Positions 35,183-47,530 are shown, counted from the first letter of the stretch. The stretch: 64,000 nt of DNA from Ascaphus truei (GCA_036426205.1 CM071568.1:43598841-43662840), one strand, 5' to 3'. The notes: a model not told the origin generated them from the letters alone. Numbers and translations: made by a program.

Positions 35183-35262
35183 TTTGTTATTTATATGATT
35201 GTCACATGTATTACTGCTGTGAAGCTCTATGTACATTAATGGCGCTATATAATTAAATTAAC
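35183..35262. repeat. Short retroelement tail (TGTTATTTATATGATTGTCA)
   Basis: TGTTATTTATATGATTGTCA, then GAAGCTCTATGTACATTAAT and GGCGCTATATAA. Related tails are at 42554-42620 and 46848-46985. Probably a LINE or SINE 3' end; not named. Confidence 0.55.
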
Positions 35263-35700
35263 ACACACATTCCCAGCTAGATCAAACTCCTACACCCACC
35301 ACATCATGAATATATATTTATGCCAAAATGAGTGCTACTGAGCGTGGCAAATGTATACAACAAGAGACAGGGGTGCCCAATGCTACATCAAATTGACAAA
35401 ACATATATGGTAATAAGTATAATGTTTAAATACTTTAATAATAATAATAATAATTACTTGGTTATTTAGTTAAACGTTTTGGCCAAAGCGTCATAAGCCT
35501 GCATACCACGTGATATGCAGGCTTTTGATGCTTTGGCCAAAACGTTTAACTAAATAACCAAGTAATTATTATTATTATTATTATTAAAGTATTTAAACTT
35601 TATACTTATTATCATATATGTTTTGTCAATTGGATTTAGCATTGGGCACCCCTGTCTTTTGCTATATAAATAAAGACATACATACAGCTCCACAGTATTA
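35262..35700. repeat. Repeat family B, palindromic copy
   Basis: Core palindrome 35369-35654 has perfect ends CAGGGGTGCCCAATGCTA and its near-inverse AGCATTGGGCACCCCTG. The arms contain TTTGGCCAAAGCGTCATAAG / CTTTTGATGCTTTGGCCAAA and (AAT)n. The outer left segment ACACACATTCCCAGCTAG links it to the copies at 29171 and 60836. Confidence 0.8.
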
Positions 35701-36028
35701 CCCATGGTATCCCTGGTATTAAGTGTAGTCACAATGTGTGCCCCACCTCCCCATACACATTGTAGTTCCATCAGCTTTGGAACATAATTTCATCTTGGAT
35801 AATGTTGGCTGAGCACACATTTTTTAATATAACAGAATATACCGTGGATACATGTCTTAGATCTAATCTTATAATCAAAAGGCCTATGTTTAAGGCATAG
35901 GAAGACTCTGGCTTGACCTAAGTAACAAGTTGTCAGTATTAGGAGTAAAACTGGGCTACCCAACATAAAAGACTAGTGCCTTTACCAAAAGGTCACTCCT
36001 AATAGTGTTATTTTGTACTGAAAAGATG

Positions 36029-36372
36029 GCACCCTAGTTACATAGTAGATGAGGTTGAAAAAAGACATATATCCATCAAGGTCAACCCATGTTAAATTTA
36101 GACAACATACTGTATACTTATCCTATATTTGTATTTACAGTATATTGATCCAGAGGAAGGCAAACAAAAAACCCAGTGAAATATCATCCAATGATGTCTC
36201 ATAAAAGGGAAAAATAAATTCCTCCCCGACTCCAAATAATGTCAATCAGATTACTCCCTGGATCAACGTCCTTCCCGTGTTTACTTATTTGGTATATCCC
36301 TGTATACCTTTCCTTTCTAAAAAAGATGTCCAACCTTTTTTTGAAGTGTGTATCTGCCATCACTGTTAACAT
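36029..36372 (-). mobile_element. LINE 3' end (CR1/L2-type), minus strand, copy 2
   Basis: Same block as 28588-28968: ACATAGTAGATGAGGTTGAA, GATCCAGAGGAAGGCAAACA, TTGGTATATCCCTGTATACC, AAGATGTCCAACC. More diverged and shorter at the right end. Confidence 0.6.
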
Positions 36373-37874
36373 CTGTTAACGGCTTCACTGCTTAAGGGGC
36401 CTGCAACACACTGCACAGAAATCCACTGCAAACTTGTATTCAAATGTACTGTTTGTACATCATTCTTATATTACCAATCCCTCCAACAATAGCATGTTAA
36501 CCCAAACAGGCAGAATGAAAACAAATACTGTTCCACATCAGCTTGCTTCTAATATCACCAAAGCTGTTTTATTTGTAACTTTTTTTAAATTGTATTTCTA
36601 AGTGTTTAAAATCTAGATTGGAGTCAAATGCACTACCCCACTGTCACCTACCCCCACTGTCACCTACCCCCACTGTCACCTACCACCATGCCAAGTTCCA
36701 ATGCTGGATAGTGATGAAGTAGAAGCTGTCTTTTTAAAATGCCAGTCGTGATAGTTTAAAGTATACATTATATCCCTGAATAAGAAAAAAAAAAACCCCA
36801 TCAGATTTAGGATTTACTGAAAAGAAAGGTAATCCATTGCATGTTTAATGACAGGATTCACTTGTTCCTGTAGCAGCTGAACCTCTTGAATTGTTTTATT
36901 TTACAGTACCTGAACCCAAGCCGCCCAGAACATTATAACCCCGCTCTTTCCTTTGGAATTCACCACCAGAGAATATCCCAGCGGCAAAACCAGCATAACT
37001 GCACCGGATTATCTAAACATTCTCATTGCTGTCAGTGGTATTCCTCCATTGATAATTCTGGGAGACTAATCAATAGACCCCATGGTGTATTCAAATGGCC
37101 ACTTACTTGTGACTTGCCAGTTATTGGCATTCTTCACGATGTCTCTCTGGTGCAATACACGTGTCCTAAGGTACGGATTAGTCCGCATACCACTGTCAGT
37201 ATTGACTGGTTTCTAGGCAAGGACTCGCCATAAGATATTTTACAATGTCGAGAGGAAACCTCCGTAGAACATACATTGCTTGAGAATTGGGGCACTCGAG
37301 TATTCTATCTGTACCTGAAGAAAAGTTTGAGGACGATGTTGACACCTCTCTAGTCAAAGCAGATATCTCCTTTTCCCCAATCTTTTGGAGTTTCTTTATT
37401 TTTCTTCCCACAATTTCAATAAAGGGGAAGGGGGTCTCATTCTCCGCTCCGGATTTCCTCTGGGTCCAGAGAAATGTAGCTTTGTATTTCAATCAATATC
37501 GACGCGGTGTCAGCCTCGCTCACATTGGCCAATAGGAATCTGCAATGTCATGGATGCATTGGCATCACGGCTTCCTATTGGATAACCCCAGCCGCCATCT
37601 TGTTTTTGTTATTTATTTCACCTGAAAATACTAAAGGTATATTTCTCAGGGACTGACAGGTCCTTGGAGTTCGAATCATAAAGTTCAGCTCCAAAGGACT
37701 CCCACCTCCCGCCAGTTCAGACAATAAAAAATTGGTAGCCTGGGTATTCTTGTACAACTGACTGGACAAATGTTTGAAATCGCATTGAGTCATTGAAAGC
37801 AGCAAACCGTGGTGCATGTACCGAGAACAGATCTTTTGGTTATCCTTTGAAACTGAAGTTCCTGTGCATTAGAG
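36373..37874. other. Intergenic stretch; triplicated 17-mer, weak exon candidate
   Basis: CCACTGTCACCTACCCC occurs three times in tandem (36636-36684). An 88-codon open segment (36907-37170) lies between a good acceptor (TTGTTTTATTTTACAG) and AAG|GTACGG, but the peptide (YLNPSRPEHYNPALSFGIHH onward) matches no family I know. No other feature seen. Confidence 0.4.
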
Positions 37875-38093
37875 CAGGGGTGCTCAACTCCAGTCCTCAA
37901 GACAACTCAACAGGTCAGGTTTTCAAGATATTCCTGCTTCAGCACAGGTTTCTCAATCAGTCCCTGCTTCAGCACAGGTGGCTCAGTCTTCAACTGAGCC
38001 ACTGATTGTGCCATCTGTGCCTATGCTGGGATATCTAGAAAACCTGACCTGCTGGGGAAGGGGAGGGGGGTATTGAGGACTGCACTGGAGCCC
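37875..38093. mobile_element. Palindromic hAT-like MITE (GATATCCCTGCTTCAGCAC family), copy 2
   Basis: Starts CAGGGGTGCTCAACTCCAGT, then CCTCAAGACAACTCAACAGG. Inverted arms AGGTCAGGTTTTC...TTCCTGCTTCAGCACAGG and TGGGATATCTAGAAAACCTG. The centre duplicates CTGCTTCAGCACAGG. The right end is degraded. Confidence 0.75.
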
Positions 38094-39320
38094 CACTGCT
38101 CCAGAAGCCTGTTTCTGAAGTCTCGATGCCGTTATCCATGTCTGAGATCTGAAACCAAGGGCCCCAGGCATCAATTCAAATGCCGACCACGGATTGCCAT
38201 AAGGGTGCATCTTACCTTATTCATTTTGGATGGAATTCCTGCTTTCCGTCTTAGCAGAAATAGGAGACTGTTTACATTGGCTAATGGCTGTTTTGAAAGC
38301 GTCCGTGTTTGCAGGATTTACATAGGATTCACAGAATATTGAATAAGGCCAATTGGATCGTGACTACGCATTTCAGGCCGTGTTTAAGAGATCATACCAG
38401 AATCATTTTACAGTTTTTCTAGAACATGTGATATTGTATTATGGGATTTTTAGAGGACAAATTGGTGTCCGCATATATATATACGGTGAGCAGAAAGAAC
38501 TCGTATCTACTACCCCACACTGAGACAGAGAGTCTTGCCATATTTTGTATTCTCTTGCATTATTGTCAGCTTGGCTAGAGCCGAAGCAATGTAATCAACT
38601 GTACGGGGAAGCAAAAGGTAATTACAGCATTCAGAAAAGAAAACAAACCATGGAACTAATAAGACAAGCGACATGACAGCCAATGTCTGCGAGTATGTAG
38701 CCTCTGGCGCCCGATACAACTTGTGCTGCATTTCTGAATTGGATTCATTTGTTTATTGCTGTTGTATTTAACACAGGAATACCCGCTGCTTTCATTGTCA
38801 ATCTACTTGTTGGTTTTATGCTTATTTGTCTCCATCGCTGGTCTAATTGGTCCCACTGCTCAGTTGCTCTTATTTTTTGTAATGAGATGTTTTATCTAAT
38901 TCTTAGATTGGAGACGTTTCTGTAAGTAAAGCGCTTTAAGAAATGTGACTTGTGGTACCACCTGGTACCCCCGTCCATAGTCCAAGTGAAGTCAATATCA
39001 CATTCTCAATAGGCAGCAGGATTGTTGAATAAACGAAAGCACCAAAGTGGTTATAGTCCATGTCACGAATGTCACAATTGTATTTGGTACTGATACATTG
39101 GTATACCACTGAATACATGGCAATTAATTTTATTAAAGAGAGGGGAAAAAAAGGGTAAAGTAGCGCTAATCACTAAACTACTTCTAATATGTATATTACA
39201 AAATACAGTGTTAATACAACTTAAAAGTGTTAATGGAGGAAGGTAAAGAGTCCAATATAGATATACCCAAGTCCAGCTGCCAGAGTCCAGGAGAGTTCCA
39301 CCTCCCTCCAAATGTGAGCA
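38094..39320. other. Intergenic stretch without recognised features
   Basis: No exon, RNA gene or repeat shared with the rest of the window was found. Sequence from about 39128 leads into the large palindrome. Confidence 0.5.
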
Positions 39321-40565
39321 GAGAAGAAAGAACGTCCTCCGGCACGTTGACCCAAGTATATTTGTTATAGATAGTCCAGATAAAAAAATCAAAGAAGATA
39401 ACAATGTGTTAAAAAAATTAACTCACCTTTTGAAAGTTCTTCAATTAATATTCATGCACTGACAATTTGAGTATGACTTGTATTGTAGTTTTCTTCCTAT
39501 CCGGAATGTCAGAGGATAATCAATTCAGGCGAGATCTCCAGTATATGCAGATTATGCAATGGAAGCAAAAGAGAAAAAGATCATGGCACAATACATTTAT
39601 TACAAAAGACTCCGTCAGAACAATATTGCACTTACAGTCAGTATGATCAATACCAGCGTTTTTGGATATCTTCCCAGCGTGTGGTGGTGGACTCCCCGCT
39701 TCAGCAATAATCCTGCTCACATTCCAAGCAATGCGGAGTCCACAGTCCCCTTCCGCTGTATGCCTGCTGTATCCGTCGTCTCTGATTTTGTTGAGGGGAG
39801 ACACTGCACCTCTCCTACTCCCCTGTACCTGGCGCACGGTCAGGGGGGCTGGGAGGAGATATTCAATGCTCTGATGAAGCAGTGGCGAAACATGTTAGAT
39901 TTGGACTAACTAAGCCACCGCAGCTCCCTGTGACGCGTGACGTATTTTGAGGATTTCCCTCTGCTGAGGCTATTGGCTGTTGATCCGTGGACGCCCGTGT
40001 ACGAGTAGGCACCGCTGTTTGAATATCCCCTCCCAGCCTCCCTGACCGTGCGCCAGGTACAGGGGAGTAGGTGAGGTGCAGAGTCTCCCCTCAACAAAAT
40101 CGGAGACGACGGATACAGCAGGCATACAGCGGAAGGGGACTGTGGACTCCGCATTGCTTGGAATGTGAGCAGGATTATTGCTGAAGCGGGGAGTCCCCCA
40201 CCACACGCTGGGAAGCTATACAAAAACGCTGGTATTGATCATACTGACTGTAAGTGCAATATTGTTCTGACTAAGTCTTTTGTAATAAATGTATTGTGCC
40301 ATGATCTTTTTCTCTTTTGTTTTCATTGCATACTCTGCATATACTGGAGATCTCGCCTGTCTTGATTAACCTCCGAGACTCCGGATAGGAAGAAAACTTC
40401 AGTAGAAGTCATACTCAAATTGTCAGTGCTTGAATATTATATGCAAGAACTTTCCAAAGGGAATGAATTTTTATTAACACTTTGTTATCTTCTTTTGATG
40501 TTTTATCTGGACTATCTATAACAAAAACACTTGGGTCAACGCGCCGGAGGACGTTCTTTCTTCTC
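39321..40565. repeat. 1.25-kb palindrome, 546-bp arms, 152-bp spacer
   Basis: Left arm 39321-39866 and right arm 40019-40565 are reverse complements at high identity: GAGAAGAAAGAACGTCCTCC against GGAGGACGTTCTTTCTTCTC outside, GGGAGGAGATATTCAA against TTGAATATCCCCTCCC inside. The spacer begins CTCTGATGAAGCAGTGGCGA then AACATGTTAG, a relative of the GAAAC-type module. The two arms give the same frame on opposite strands, which explains matching open frames at 39662-39874 (+) and 39906-40223 (-). Confidence 0.92.
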
Positions 40566-40620
40566 GTTTTATTAAAGAGGCAATCAAAGCAGGTGTTTTG
40601 TTGTTGTTGTTGCGAATTTT

Positions 40621-40973
40621 TAACATAGGATTGAAGTAGAGCATCTCTGAAGCTGACCCCCATTCATTTCAGCTCCGGGAACCCCCTCCTTCCGCAGATA
40701 CAGACCTCCGTAGGGGGTGCCGTGAGCCGCTCCACTCAGCTGGGTGGGATCTTGTAATGGCGGAGTTTCAAAGGTCCCGTGCCCTGCGGGCCAATAGGAA
40801 GCCGTGACATCATCAGATTCGCCTTCCCATTGGCCCACGTGATGCAGGAGCTTTAAACGTTGCCTAGATACTGACACCTTCTTTTGAGAGAAGTATCTCG
40901 GGAATCAAGGGGCCCCAGAAGCTGAAATTCACGGGGTTCAGCTCAGGAGACCCCCTGCTTCAATCCTATGTTA
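40621..40973. mobile_element. Inverted-repeat element, TAACATAGGATTGAAG termini
   Basis: Perfect 16-bp ends TAACATAGGATTGAAG and CTTCAATCCTATGTTA. Subterminal CCCCCATTCATTTCAGCTCC and GGGGTTCAGCTCAGGAG are also partly inverted. Related to 7683-7966. Confidence 0.75.
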
Positions 40974-42211
40974 AATAATATGAAATTTAAATAAATGTCA
41001 TGAATTGCTCCTTGAAATAGTGCTGCTACCTTATTTATGTTTTTTATTATACAATATGTATACTGTTCCATGTTGGCTATTTAATATTTGGATATGTTTC
41101 GTTTTATTTTATTACATGTTATTTTCTTTTTACTGGCAATATCCTTTTTATTCTATTGTATGAGCTTTTCATAAAGAAATGTTAAACTATTTTTTTTTTT
41201 TTTTGGTAAAATGACCGACTGCAGAACCAATAAATATATTATATAATAAGTATACAGGTTCTTTTCCTTGACTTTATTATTATTTCTTGTTGTGTTTGCA
41301 ATTTTCTCAGGGAGTAATGTATTAGTGTTAAATAAATAACACATTTTATAAAGGGAAAGAAAATATCCCTGTAACAAACAGGGATTTTTTTGTTTGTTTT
41401 ATAAACTATGTGTGCTATTTGTGCACCTTCATTGCACCAGCACAACAATGACAGAGAAATCCCGCAACACTCACTGCTACACACACACACACTGTACTGT
41501 CACAGGTTCAACAATGTTTCATCTAAATTGCCATCAATTTGGCATTTGTATCCAGGCAAACAAAATGGATTGCAGGAGGCATCGGAATCCCTCCATTTGA
41601 AAGCAAAATAAAGGAGTAGAAATCATGTCATTAAGAAAAAAAATTAGGAAAGCGCAGTAAAACGGGTGATGGTAGAATGACAACTTTATAATGAATATAT
41701 AACACAAAATAATAATAAGCAATAAACAACAAATGTTATAATAATATCAATAGTAGCTAATGTCCATATGATCTGATTCACTAGTGAGTGGCGATCTTAG
41801 CCGGCTGCTGCAGAAAAAAGTCAGAGGGATGACAACAGGTAAGTAATCCTGGTACAAGATCAAAAGTCCTGGGACCAGAGTAACGGCCCCAGATGAATAC
41901 ACAAATCGTGGGGGGGTGGAAATGTTAGTGTGGGGGGAGTATATGGGCCGTTAGTGAGCCAGTGCTGAATGTGCTCACCCAACCTCCAATGGTTGCTATA
42001 GAACGGCGCATGGATTCCTCCCCAACCAGCTCCTCCAAGTCTCAGATGTTAGAGACCGACTGTGTCTAGCCCACCGGGTTTCCGGGTATGACGTCACTTC
42101 CGGACGTCACGTACTCACCCTTCCCGGCTGTAACAGGGACTGTTTGATCCTCCTCCGCAGCGTGGGTAGCAGACAGACATGCTGATAGTAAAAACACCAC
42201 CGAAATCATGT
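40974..42211. other. Intergenic AT-rich stretch without recognised features
   Basis: Poly-T at about 41191-41204 and a short ACACACAC run near 41485 are the only landmarks. No exon or shared repeat. Confidence 0.5.
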
Positions 42212-42219
42212 CATTATTG

Positions 42220-42306
42220 CAACTTGCAGAGAAAATTGGGGGTGCTGCAGAAGGCCCATGCACACCCTGTGCTATGTCTTCTGCAGCACCCCACAATTTT
42301 CTCTGC
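42220..42306. repeat. Hairpin with 28-bp arms
   Basis: GCAGAGAAAATTGGGGGTGC then TGCAGAAG (42226-42253) pairs with CTTCTGCAGCACCCC then ACAATTTTCTCTGC (about 42278-42305), spacer about 24 bp. ATTATTGCAACTTGCAG lies on both sides (42213, 42375), which could mark the ends of a larger element. Confidence 0.75.
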
Positions 42307-42553
42307 CAATTGCTTACCCCACCCCTTTTTGAATCAGGATTTTGTAGGCTGAGCAGGCTTTCTTTTCTCTCTCAATTATTGCAACTTGCAGCATGAAACA
42401 AGCAAGGGACTTTGGCCTAGAGTCATCAAACAGCGAAAGGGCAAAAATCTGAAAAAAAGAACCGTTATTTTTATCAGATGTCATTAATTTGTTACTACTT
42501 AAAATAACGCATTTTTTTTTACCGCACACATTTAAATTATTAGAACTGAGGCA

Positions 42554-42620
42554 CTACATGTCTGAAGCACTTATTCCCCTGATCTGTTATTTGTACTATT
42601 TGTTATTTATATGATTGTCA
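42554..42620. repeat. Short retroelement tail, copy 2
   Basis: ATGTCTGAAGCACTTATTCC, CTGATCTGTTATTTG and TTATTTATATGATTGTCA, as at 35183 and 46848. It runs directly into the following MITE, so the MITE inserted in it. Confidence 0.5.
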
Positions 42621-42766
42621 GGTTTTCAGGATAGCCCACCTTCGGCACAGGTGGTTCTGTTAGATGCTTCAGTCGAAGACTGAGCTTCTGATTGAGCCAC
42701 CTGTGCTGAAGCTGGGATATCTGGTAGAACTGTTGAGGGCTGGAGGACTGGAGTTGAGCACCCATG
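42617..42766. mobile_element. Palindromic hAT-like MITE (GATATCCCTGCTTCAGCAC family), copy 3
   Basis: CAGGTTTTCAGGATAGCCCA at left; GAGCCACCTGTGCTGAAGCT, GGGATATCTGGTAGAA, then GAGGACTGGAGTTGAGCACC at right. The 5' outer end is missing. Confidence 0.7.
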
Positions 42767-43861
42767 TTCTAGATGTCTTTAAAACTTAATTTCACTCAAT
42801 TCACAATTCTAATCGCTATTTCTAATAACGAGGTCAGGTAGAAATGATGGGACTGGATATTGTTTTGTGTTATATGTTAATCGGTCGACGGAGCTGTGAT
42901 GTCGGCTTCAAGTGACTCTAAGGACTGGATGGAGGGTATCCGTTGGAGGACACCACGTGCAACCCCCCGCGGTAGGTGGAATTGGCCGTTTGCACGCTGC
43001 ACACATTGAACCAGGCTGAAAGGACCTTCTCATTCATGCTGCAAATTTATCATGAGCATTAGAACCTGAACATCTTCTGAAATCCGCTGGTTGCCCTTGC
43101 GTTTACCTTTACTAAGCGGTAATTCTGCGCTTCTGGTTTCAGGAGTACATACACGCTCTCTCCGCTCCCCCCTGCCAGGCTGCTTCTAGCAGTGGATTGT
43201 TTTTTGGCGTCAGAATATAGTATTCTGGTTGGTGTGACAGTGGGGAAAGTCATGAGTGTCAGCGCTGACATCAGACGCCACAGGATTATTATGCTGGCCC
43301 ACCCTTCTGCCTTCCTTTCACAGGGCAGTGGCATTTTCCAACGGTCTCTGCTGCCTGATCCCAGATGATATCCCACTGAAGTTCTTTACTGTATCTACAG
43401 TACCAGAAAGGGCTCAGGAATCTATGCGCCAGGAGTTATGCATGTGCTTTTTTTTTTTTTTTATATAAATCAGTTCTGTACAATGAGAAAACATATATTT
43501 TTTTTAAACCACACTGATTGACATTTTTTATGTATTATAATGTAACTAGCATTTTTTTATTCTATAGCAGCCATTTACAAAGTCACATCCCCTTCCTCGT
43601 CAAACAGGCTCTGCCATACACCTTTTTGAGACTTGACTATCTAGCAGTGTACCAATTGTATCTAGTGATTGCCTGGTCACATGATCTTCACCACAGAACT
43701 TTGCATCTTTGGTCCTCTTCTATATTTGGTTCCTTCTAATAGGAACACATATTTGATCAAAAGAGAGACTTTTTGGACCTACCAATTAGGCTCACTGACA
43801 CCAGCAGGATTAAATATTGATATAGACCTTAGTGCATTTTTATAGATATCTGTATTTCATA
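42767..43861. other. Intergenic stretch without recognised features
   Basis: Poly-T at 43449-43463. No exon, RNA gene or shared repeat found. Confidence 0.5.
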
Positions 43862-44455
43862 TGTAGCCCTGTTTCCCCCCCTTTCTGGAAACATGTTGCT
43901 GCTACTACTGATGACTTGGTGCGTGCATACCTGTGAGGGTCCAGGAGAGCTGAGATGTCTGCATGGGGTGGGGACCAGGACAGGCTTACGGTGATCCTTA
44001 TGTTCTTTCCATGGTGATACACCTCCTCCAGACATGGCAGACTACAGCAAGACTGCAGGCAGTTCCTACCATGACAGTTCTTTCTCTCCAATACCTCTGG
44101 ACAATAGACCGCAACTCAGTCAGGGGTATATAAATTAGGTCTTTATTTGTAGCAACCACTGCAGATGGTAAACAGTGTTGCATATAGTAGAGTAGGGGTC
44201 TCAGATCCCTGGATGGTGCTGGCCAGCAGTTAATGGTTGAGGCCTTGTGCCATGCACAGATCTTGCTCTCCCAGCCCTAGGAGGGTGGAGGAGGAGGACT
44301 TCACACATGCTCCTCTCCCCAGGAGGGGTGGAGGGGAACTGACTCCTATAATTTGGAACATCCTCCCTAATGAAAAAGGGAGGGCACAGGGTCTGCCCAG
44401 GATTAGCTGCAACACAGACCCCATGACACCACCTCTCTTGCCACTCAGGGAGGCT
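43862..44455 (+). mobile_element. Possible LTR fragment
   Basis: Starts TGTAGCCCTGTTTCCCCCCC and carries a TATA-like GGGTATATAAATTAGGTCTT (44125), matching the position and form of the GTATATAAAACAGG box of the solo LTRs. The 3' end and a target duplication are not identified. Confidence 0.35.
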
Positions 44456-44459
44456 GCGT

Positions 44460-44760
44460 AGACCCCCTCATGTGAGACAGCCAATGAGACTGTAGCTTGG
44501 CGATCTCGCGCTAAAAAATCATGAAACCGAGATCAGCTGGGAGCGGGGAGAGACCTATATCAGCGGGGCAGTTGCAGTGTGTAATGGTTCTCTTTGATAA
44601 AGGGCGGAAGCCTGAAACGCGTAAGAGAGTTTTACTTACCCACCACCATGATGTCGATCGTGGAATAAAGGATTTTTACTTACATTGGTGTCTAGCCCCT
44701 GCATCTACTTTGCTGTGCACCGCTCAAACCTCTCTGAGGATTCCTACAAACGCTGATCAT
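44460..44760 (+). repeat. GAAACGCGT repeat, copy 1
   Basis: AGCCAATGAGACTGTAG, TCTTTGATAAAGGGCGGAAG, CCTGAAACGCGTAAGAG, CATGATGTCGATCGTGG, AATAAAGGATTTTTACTT and GGTGTCTAGCCCCTGCATCT occur in the same order as in the copy at 45220-45560. No coding frame. The family is unknown to me. Confidence 0.7.
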
Positions 44761-45219
44761 TAGCGTGATGCACGCCGAAGGAACAGCCAATACTTCTTAA
44801 CCGTGAGTACCCCAGCCCGTTCACCTACGGCCACGGGCTTATTTTTCCATGTACCCATATGCTTCCTAGGGGGACAACACACTGTTCATAGGTAGTCAGA
44901 TATTTATTACTGACTTCACCCATAGATACAGGTCCTGCCGGTAAAGGAAGGGGTCACTCTCATGGATTACACGGTATATATGCTATAGAATGCGTTTTTT
45001 TCCTGGATGTTATAATACAATTTGTATTTGATACATTACTTATATCAACCTCTACAAGGAATCCCATATAGCTGAGCACGGTACTCGGGAGCCTCATCTC
45101 CTATCCATCACTCAAATTGTTCCTTGGTTTTAATTTATTGTGTTTTCTTTCTCATTATTGATATGAGTTGTATATCGCATTCTTTTTCCTCTGTCTGGTG
45201 CTTACTATTATACAGACTC

Positions 45220-45560
45220 TGTGACCGCTGATTCATGCAAACCCCTCCGCTCGAGCGAATAGCGTGTTAGACCTCACATCCCATTGGATGCTCTTATGAT
45301 CCAATCAGATTGTAGTATAATGATTTCGCGCCACTGAGCATATACGTCACGCATCAGCTGGAGGCGGGGGGACGCCTATAACAGCTGTTACAGACGCGAC
45401 CTGTAAATATTCTCTTTGACTAAGGGCAACGGCCCGAAACGCGTTAGAGATTTTACTCATCCCATACCATGATGTCTACCATGGATTAAAGGATTTTTAA
45501 CCCTATATTCACCGGTGTCTAGCCCCGTACTTCGCTGCTGTGCTCCGCTTCTTTCCATTG
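45220..45560 (+). repeat. GAAACGCGT repeat, copy 2
   Basis: TCTTTGACTAAGGGCAACGG, CCCGAAACGCGTTAGAG, CATGATGTCTACCATGG, ATTAAAGGATTTTTAAC, GGTGTCTAGCCCCGTACTTC. About 75-80% similar by eye to the copy 760 bp upstream, in direct orientation. Confidence 0.7.
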
Positions 45561-46099
45561 TGGAAATCCTCCTGCTAAAGTTGTTTTTAAGCATATTTTA
45601 TCGTTTATAAAGTTCCACGCTAGTTTCTTTATTTCCACCCAATAAGAGGAGATCAGACAGTACTTAAAGGATATGTAGATACTGTATGTGTAAATAACAC
45701 ACCTGATGAAACTACAAGCGAGTGAGTGCTGTGAAGGACGCTCACACAGTGCTGCTTCTGCTTACCATCCAGGGACTCAACCCGGAAGTGTGGGAGCCAG
45801 TTCGAAAGACAGAGAACGCTGATGTATCCTTATATTACTAAGGTAACATTATCTATTGTTACAGCTCAAACTGCTGGGAACATTTGCAACAAATGATCCC
45901 AAACAGATAAGTTGTAACAACCATGCACTGTTTGGGCGGTGGATTAAACCCTGCTATAGATATCAAAGGATGCTTTAAAACTCATAAAAATTTACATTAA
46001 GAGGTGAATTAAAAAAAAATAGTCACTATTATCTAATACTGCAGAAAAGATTTATTTAAAAAAACAAAAAAAAAATATTTCACATGTTTTGCTGCTTAA
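45561..46099. other. Intergenic stretch without recognised features
   Basis: AT-rich; nothing recognised. Confidence 0.5.
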
Positions 46100-46402
46100 G
46101 GGCTTGTCCAGGGAGGCGCTAAGCGGGTGCGAACGCTCACGCTAGACACATTGCGACAATGCGCGGCGTGTCCTGTGTGAGCGGGCGCGCGCGCCTGCTC
46201 GGCGCTTACCGAGGCGAGCAAATTTGAATTTGCCGCTCGCAAGCGCGTCACGTGAGCGGTTCGCCCAATGAGGGTGGGCAAGCTCCGTGACGTAAAGGCC
46301 GCGCCCCCAGACGCGGGCGCACCTAGCCGGCCAGGAATCGCCCAGACGAGCAGGGCGCAGCGCTGGAGCGCCAGCGTGCCTCTACACACCCTGGACGATG
46401 CC
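46100..46402. mobile_element. PIF/Harbinger-like MITE, copy H4
   Basis: Ends GGGCTTGTCCAGGGAGGCGC and CACACCCTGGACGATGCC are inverted, flanked by TTAA on both sides (46096-46099, 46403-46406). The core CACGTGAGCGGTTCGCCCAA (46249) to GCTCCGTGACGTAAA (46296) matches H1. Confidence 0.65.
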
Positions 46403-46847
46403 TTAAGCATCAATAACACTACTTATCATGAACTCTCCAATCTGTGCATTTCCCATGGTTCCTGCAGGTGGAGCACTTTGTCCACACAATGCAGCTCTGC
46501 AGGCGGCTCTTGTACAATAGCTGCCACTCAGCTACAAGGAAAGACATCCAACCTAAAGAAAAAAGACCTACTTTATAAAGGCATATCCACCCAGTAACAA
46601 TAAACTACTTACTAATGAAAACTGCTTCCTTAGAAAAATGCAAATACCCTTACATTGAAAGTGTCACTTATGTCTTTCCTGTAACCAAATGAACTCTCAA
46701 AAAGTCCTGTGTCTTTCCAATCTTACTGTATGTAATGCATATTGTTTTACAGTTAGGGCTAACGGCATTGAAAATGTACTTATAGACTCATAACAAAGGG
46801 GATTTAAGCAAAGATAATAGCTTTTGTTTACCATGAAAAATGTGATT

Positions 46848-46985
46848 GTAAGCTCTTCGGGGCAGGGACTCCGTTTCCTATTGTTACTGTATATGTCTGA
46901 AGCGTTTATTCCCATTGTGTTATAATATTATGTCACACTTATTGTAAAGTGCTATGTACCTGAATGGTGCTACAGTATATAAATA
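46848..46985. repeat. Retroelement tail with GTAAGCTCTTCGGGGCAGGG
   Basis: ATTGTAAGCTCTTCGGGGCA, GGGACTCCGTTTCCTATTG, CTGAAGCGTTTATTCCCATT, AAGTGCTATGTACCTGAATG and an (ATAA)-rich end. The longest of three copies. Similar 3' tails occur in vertebrate L2/CR1-derived repeats, from memory and unverified. Confidence 0.55.
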
Positions 46986-47256
46986 AGAAGAAAGAATTAG
47001 GGGCACTCACTGGATCTATATAACTGCCTCAGGTGCACAGGGATCATCAGCCACTGGGGAGACTAATAATACAGGACACAGCCTCCAAAAACAAGAAGGA
47101 ACAGGCACCCCAGAGGTCTTCATACAAAAATAAAGTAATTTTGTGTGGATTGAAATTCTTTTTTTTGTATGAAGACCTCTGGAGTGCCTGTTCCTTCTTG
47201 TTTTACGAGGATGTGTCCTATATAAATAAAGATATACATACATACTGTACCGTACA

Positions 47257-47530
47257 ACGTGGGTGCGCAAAAGTTCCCCGCTGTGCCCCCCAGACTGCCC
47301 TCCCCCCATTCTCATGCCCCCCTCCTTACCTTGTCTTCAGCGTCAAATGACACCGCGGGGTGACATTACGTTGCCATGGCAATGCGTCGCCGAAGACAAG
47401 GTAAGGGACATGGCAGAGGCCTCACGCGATCCCCCGGCATTCAATTTAAAAGCCTCGGGGAAGAGCGCGGGCCCTCTGCAACCGCCGCGACCCCATGGAA
47501 AATCGTGCGCCCCCAGTTTACGCACCCCTG
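47257..47530. mobile_element. hAT-like element with CAGGGGTGCGTAAACT terminus
   Basis: Left end GTGGGTGCGCAAAAGTTCCC, right end CCCAGTTTACGCACCCCTG (ends 47530). The interior has CTTACCTTGTCTTCAGCGTC / GCCGAAGACAAGGTAAG inverted. The right half from CGATCCCCCGGCATTC is repeated after the inverted LTR at 48792. Confidence 0.7.

Noticed and set aside
39559..40223. Matching 105-116 codon frames on both strands
   Set aside because: They are the same sequence read from the two arms of the 1.25-kb palindrome; no domain.
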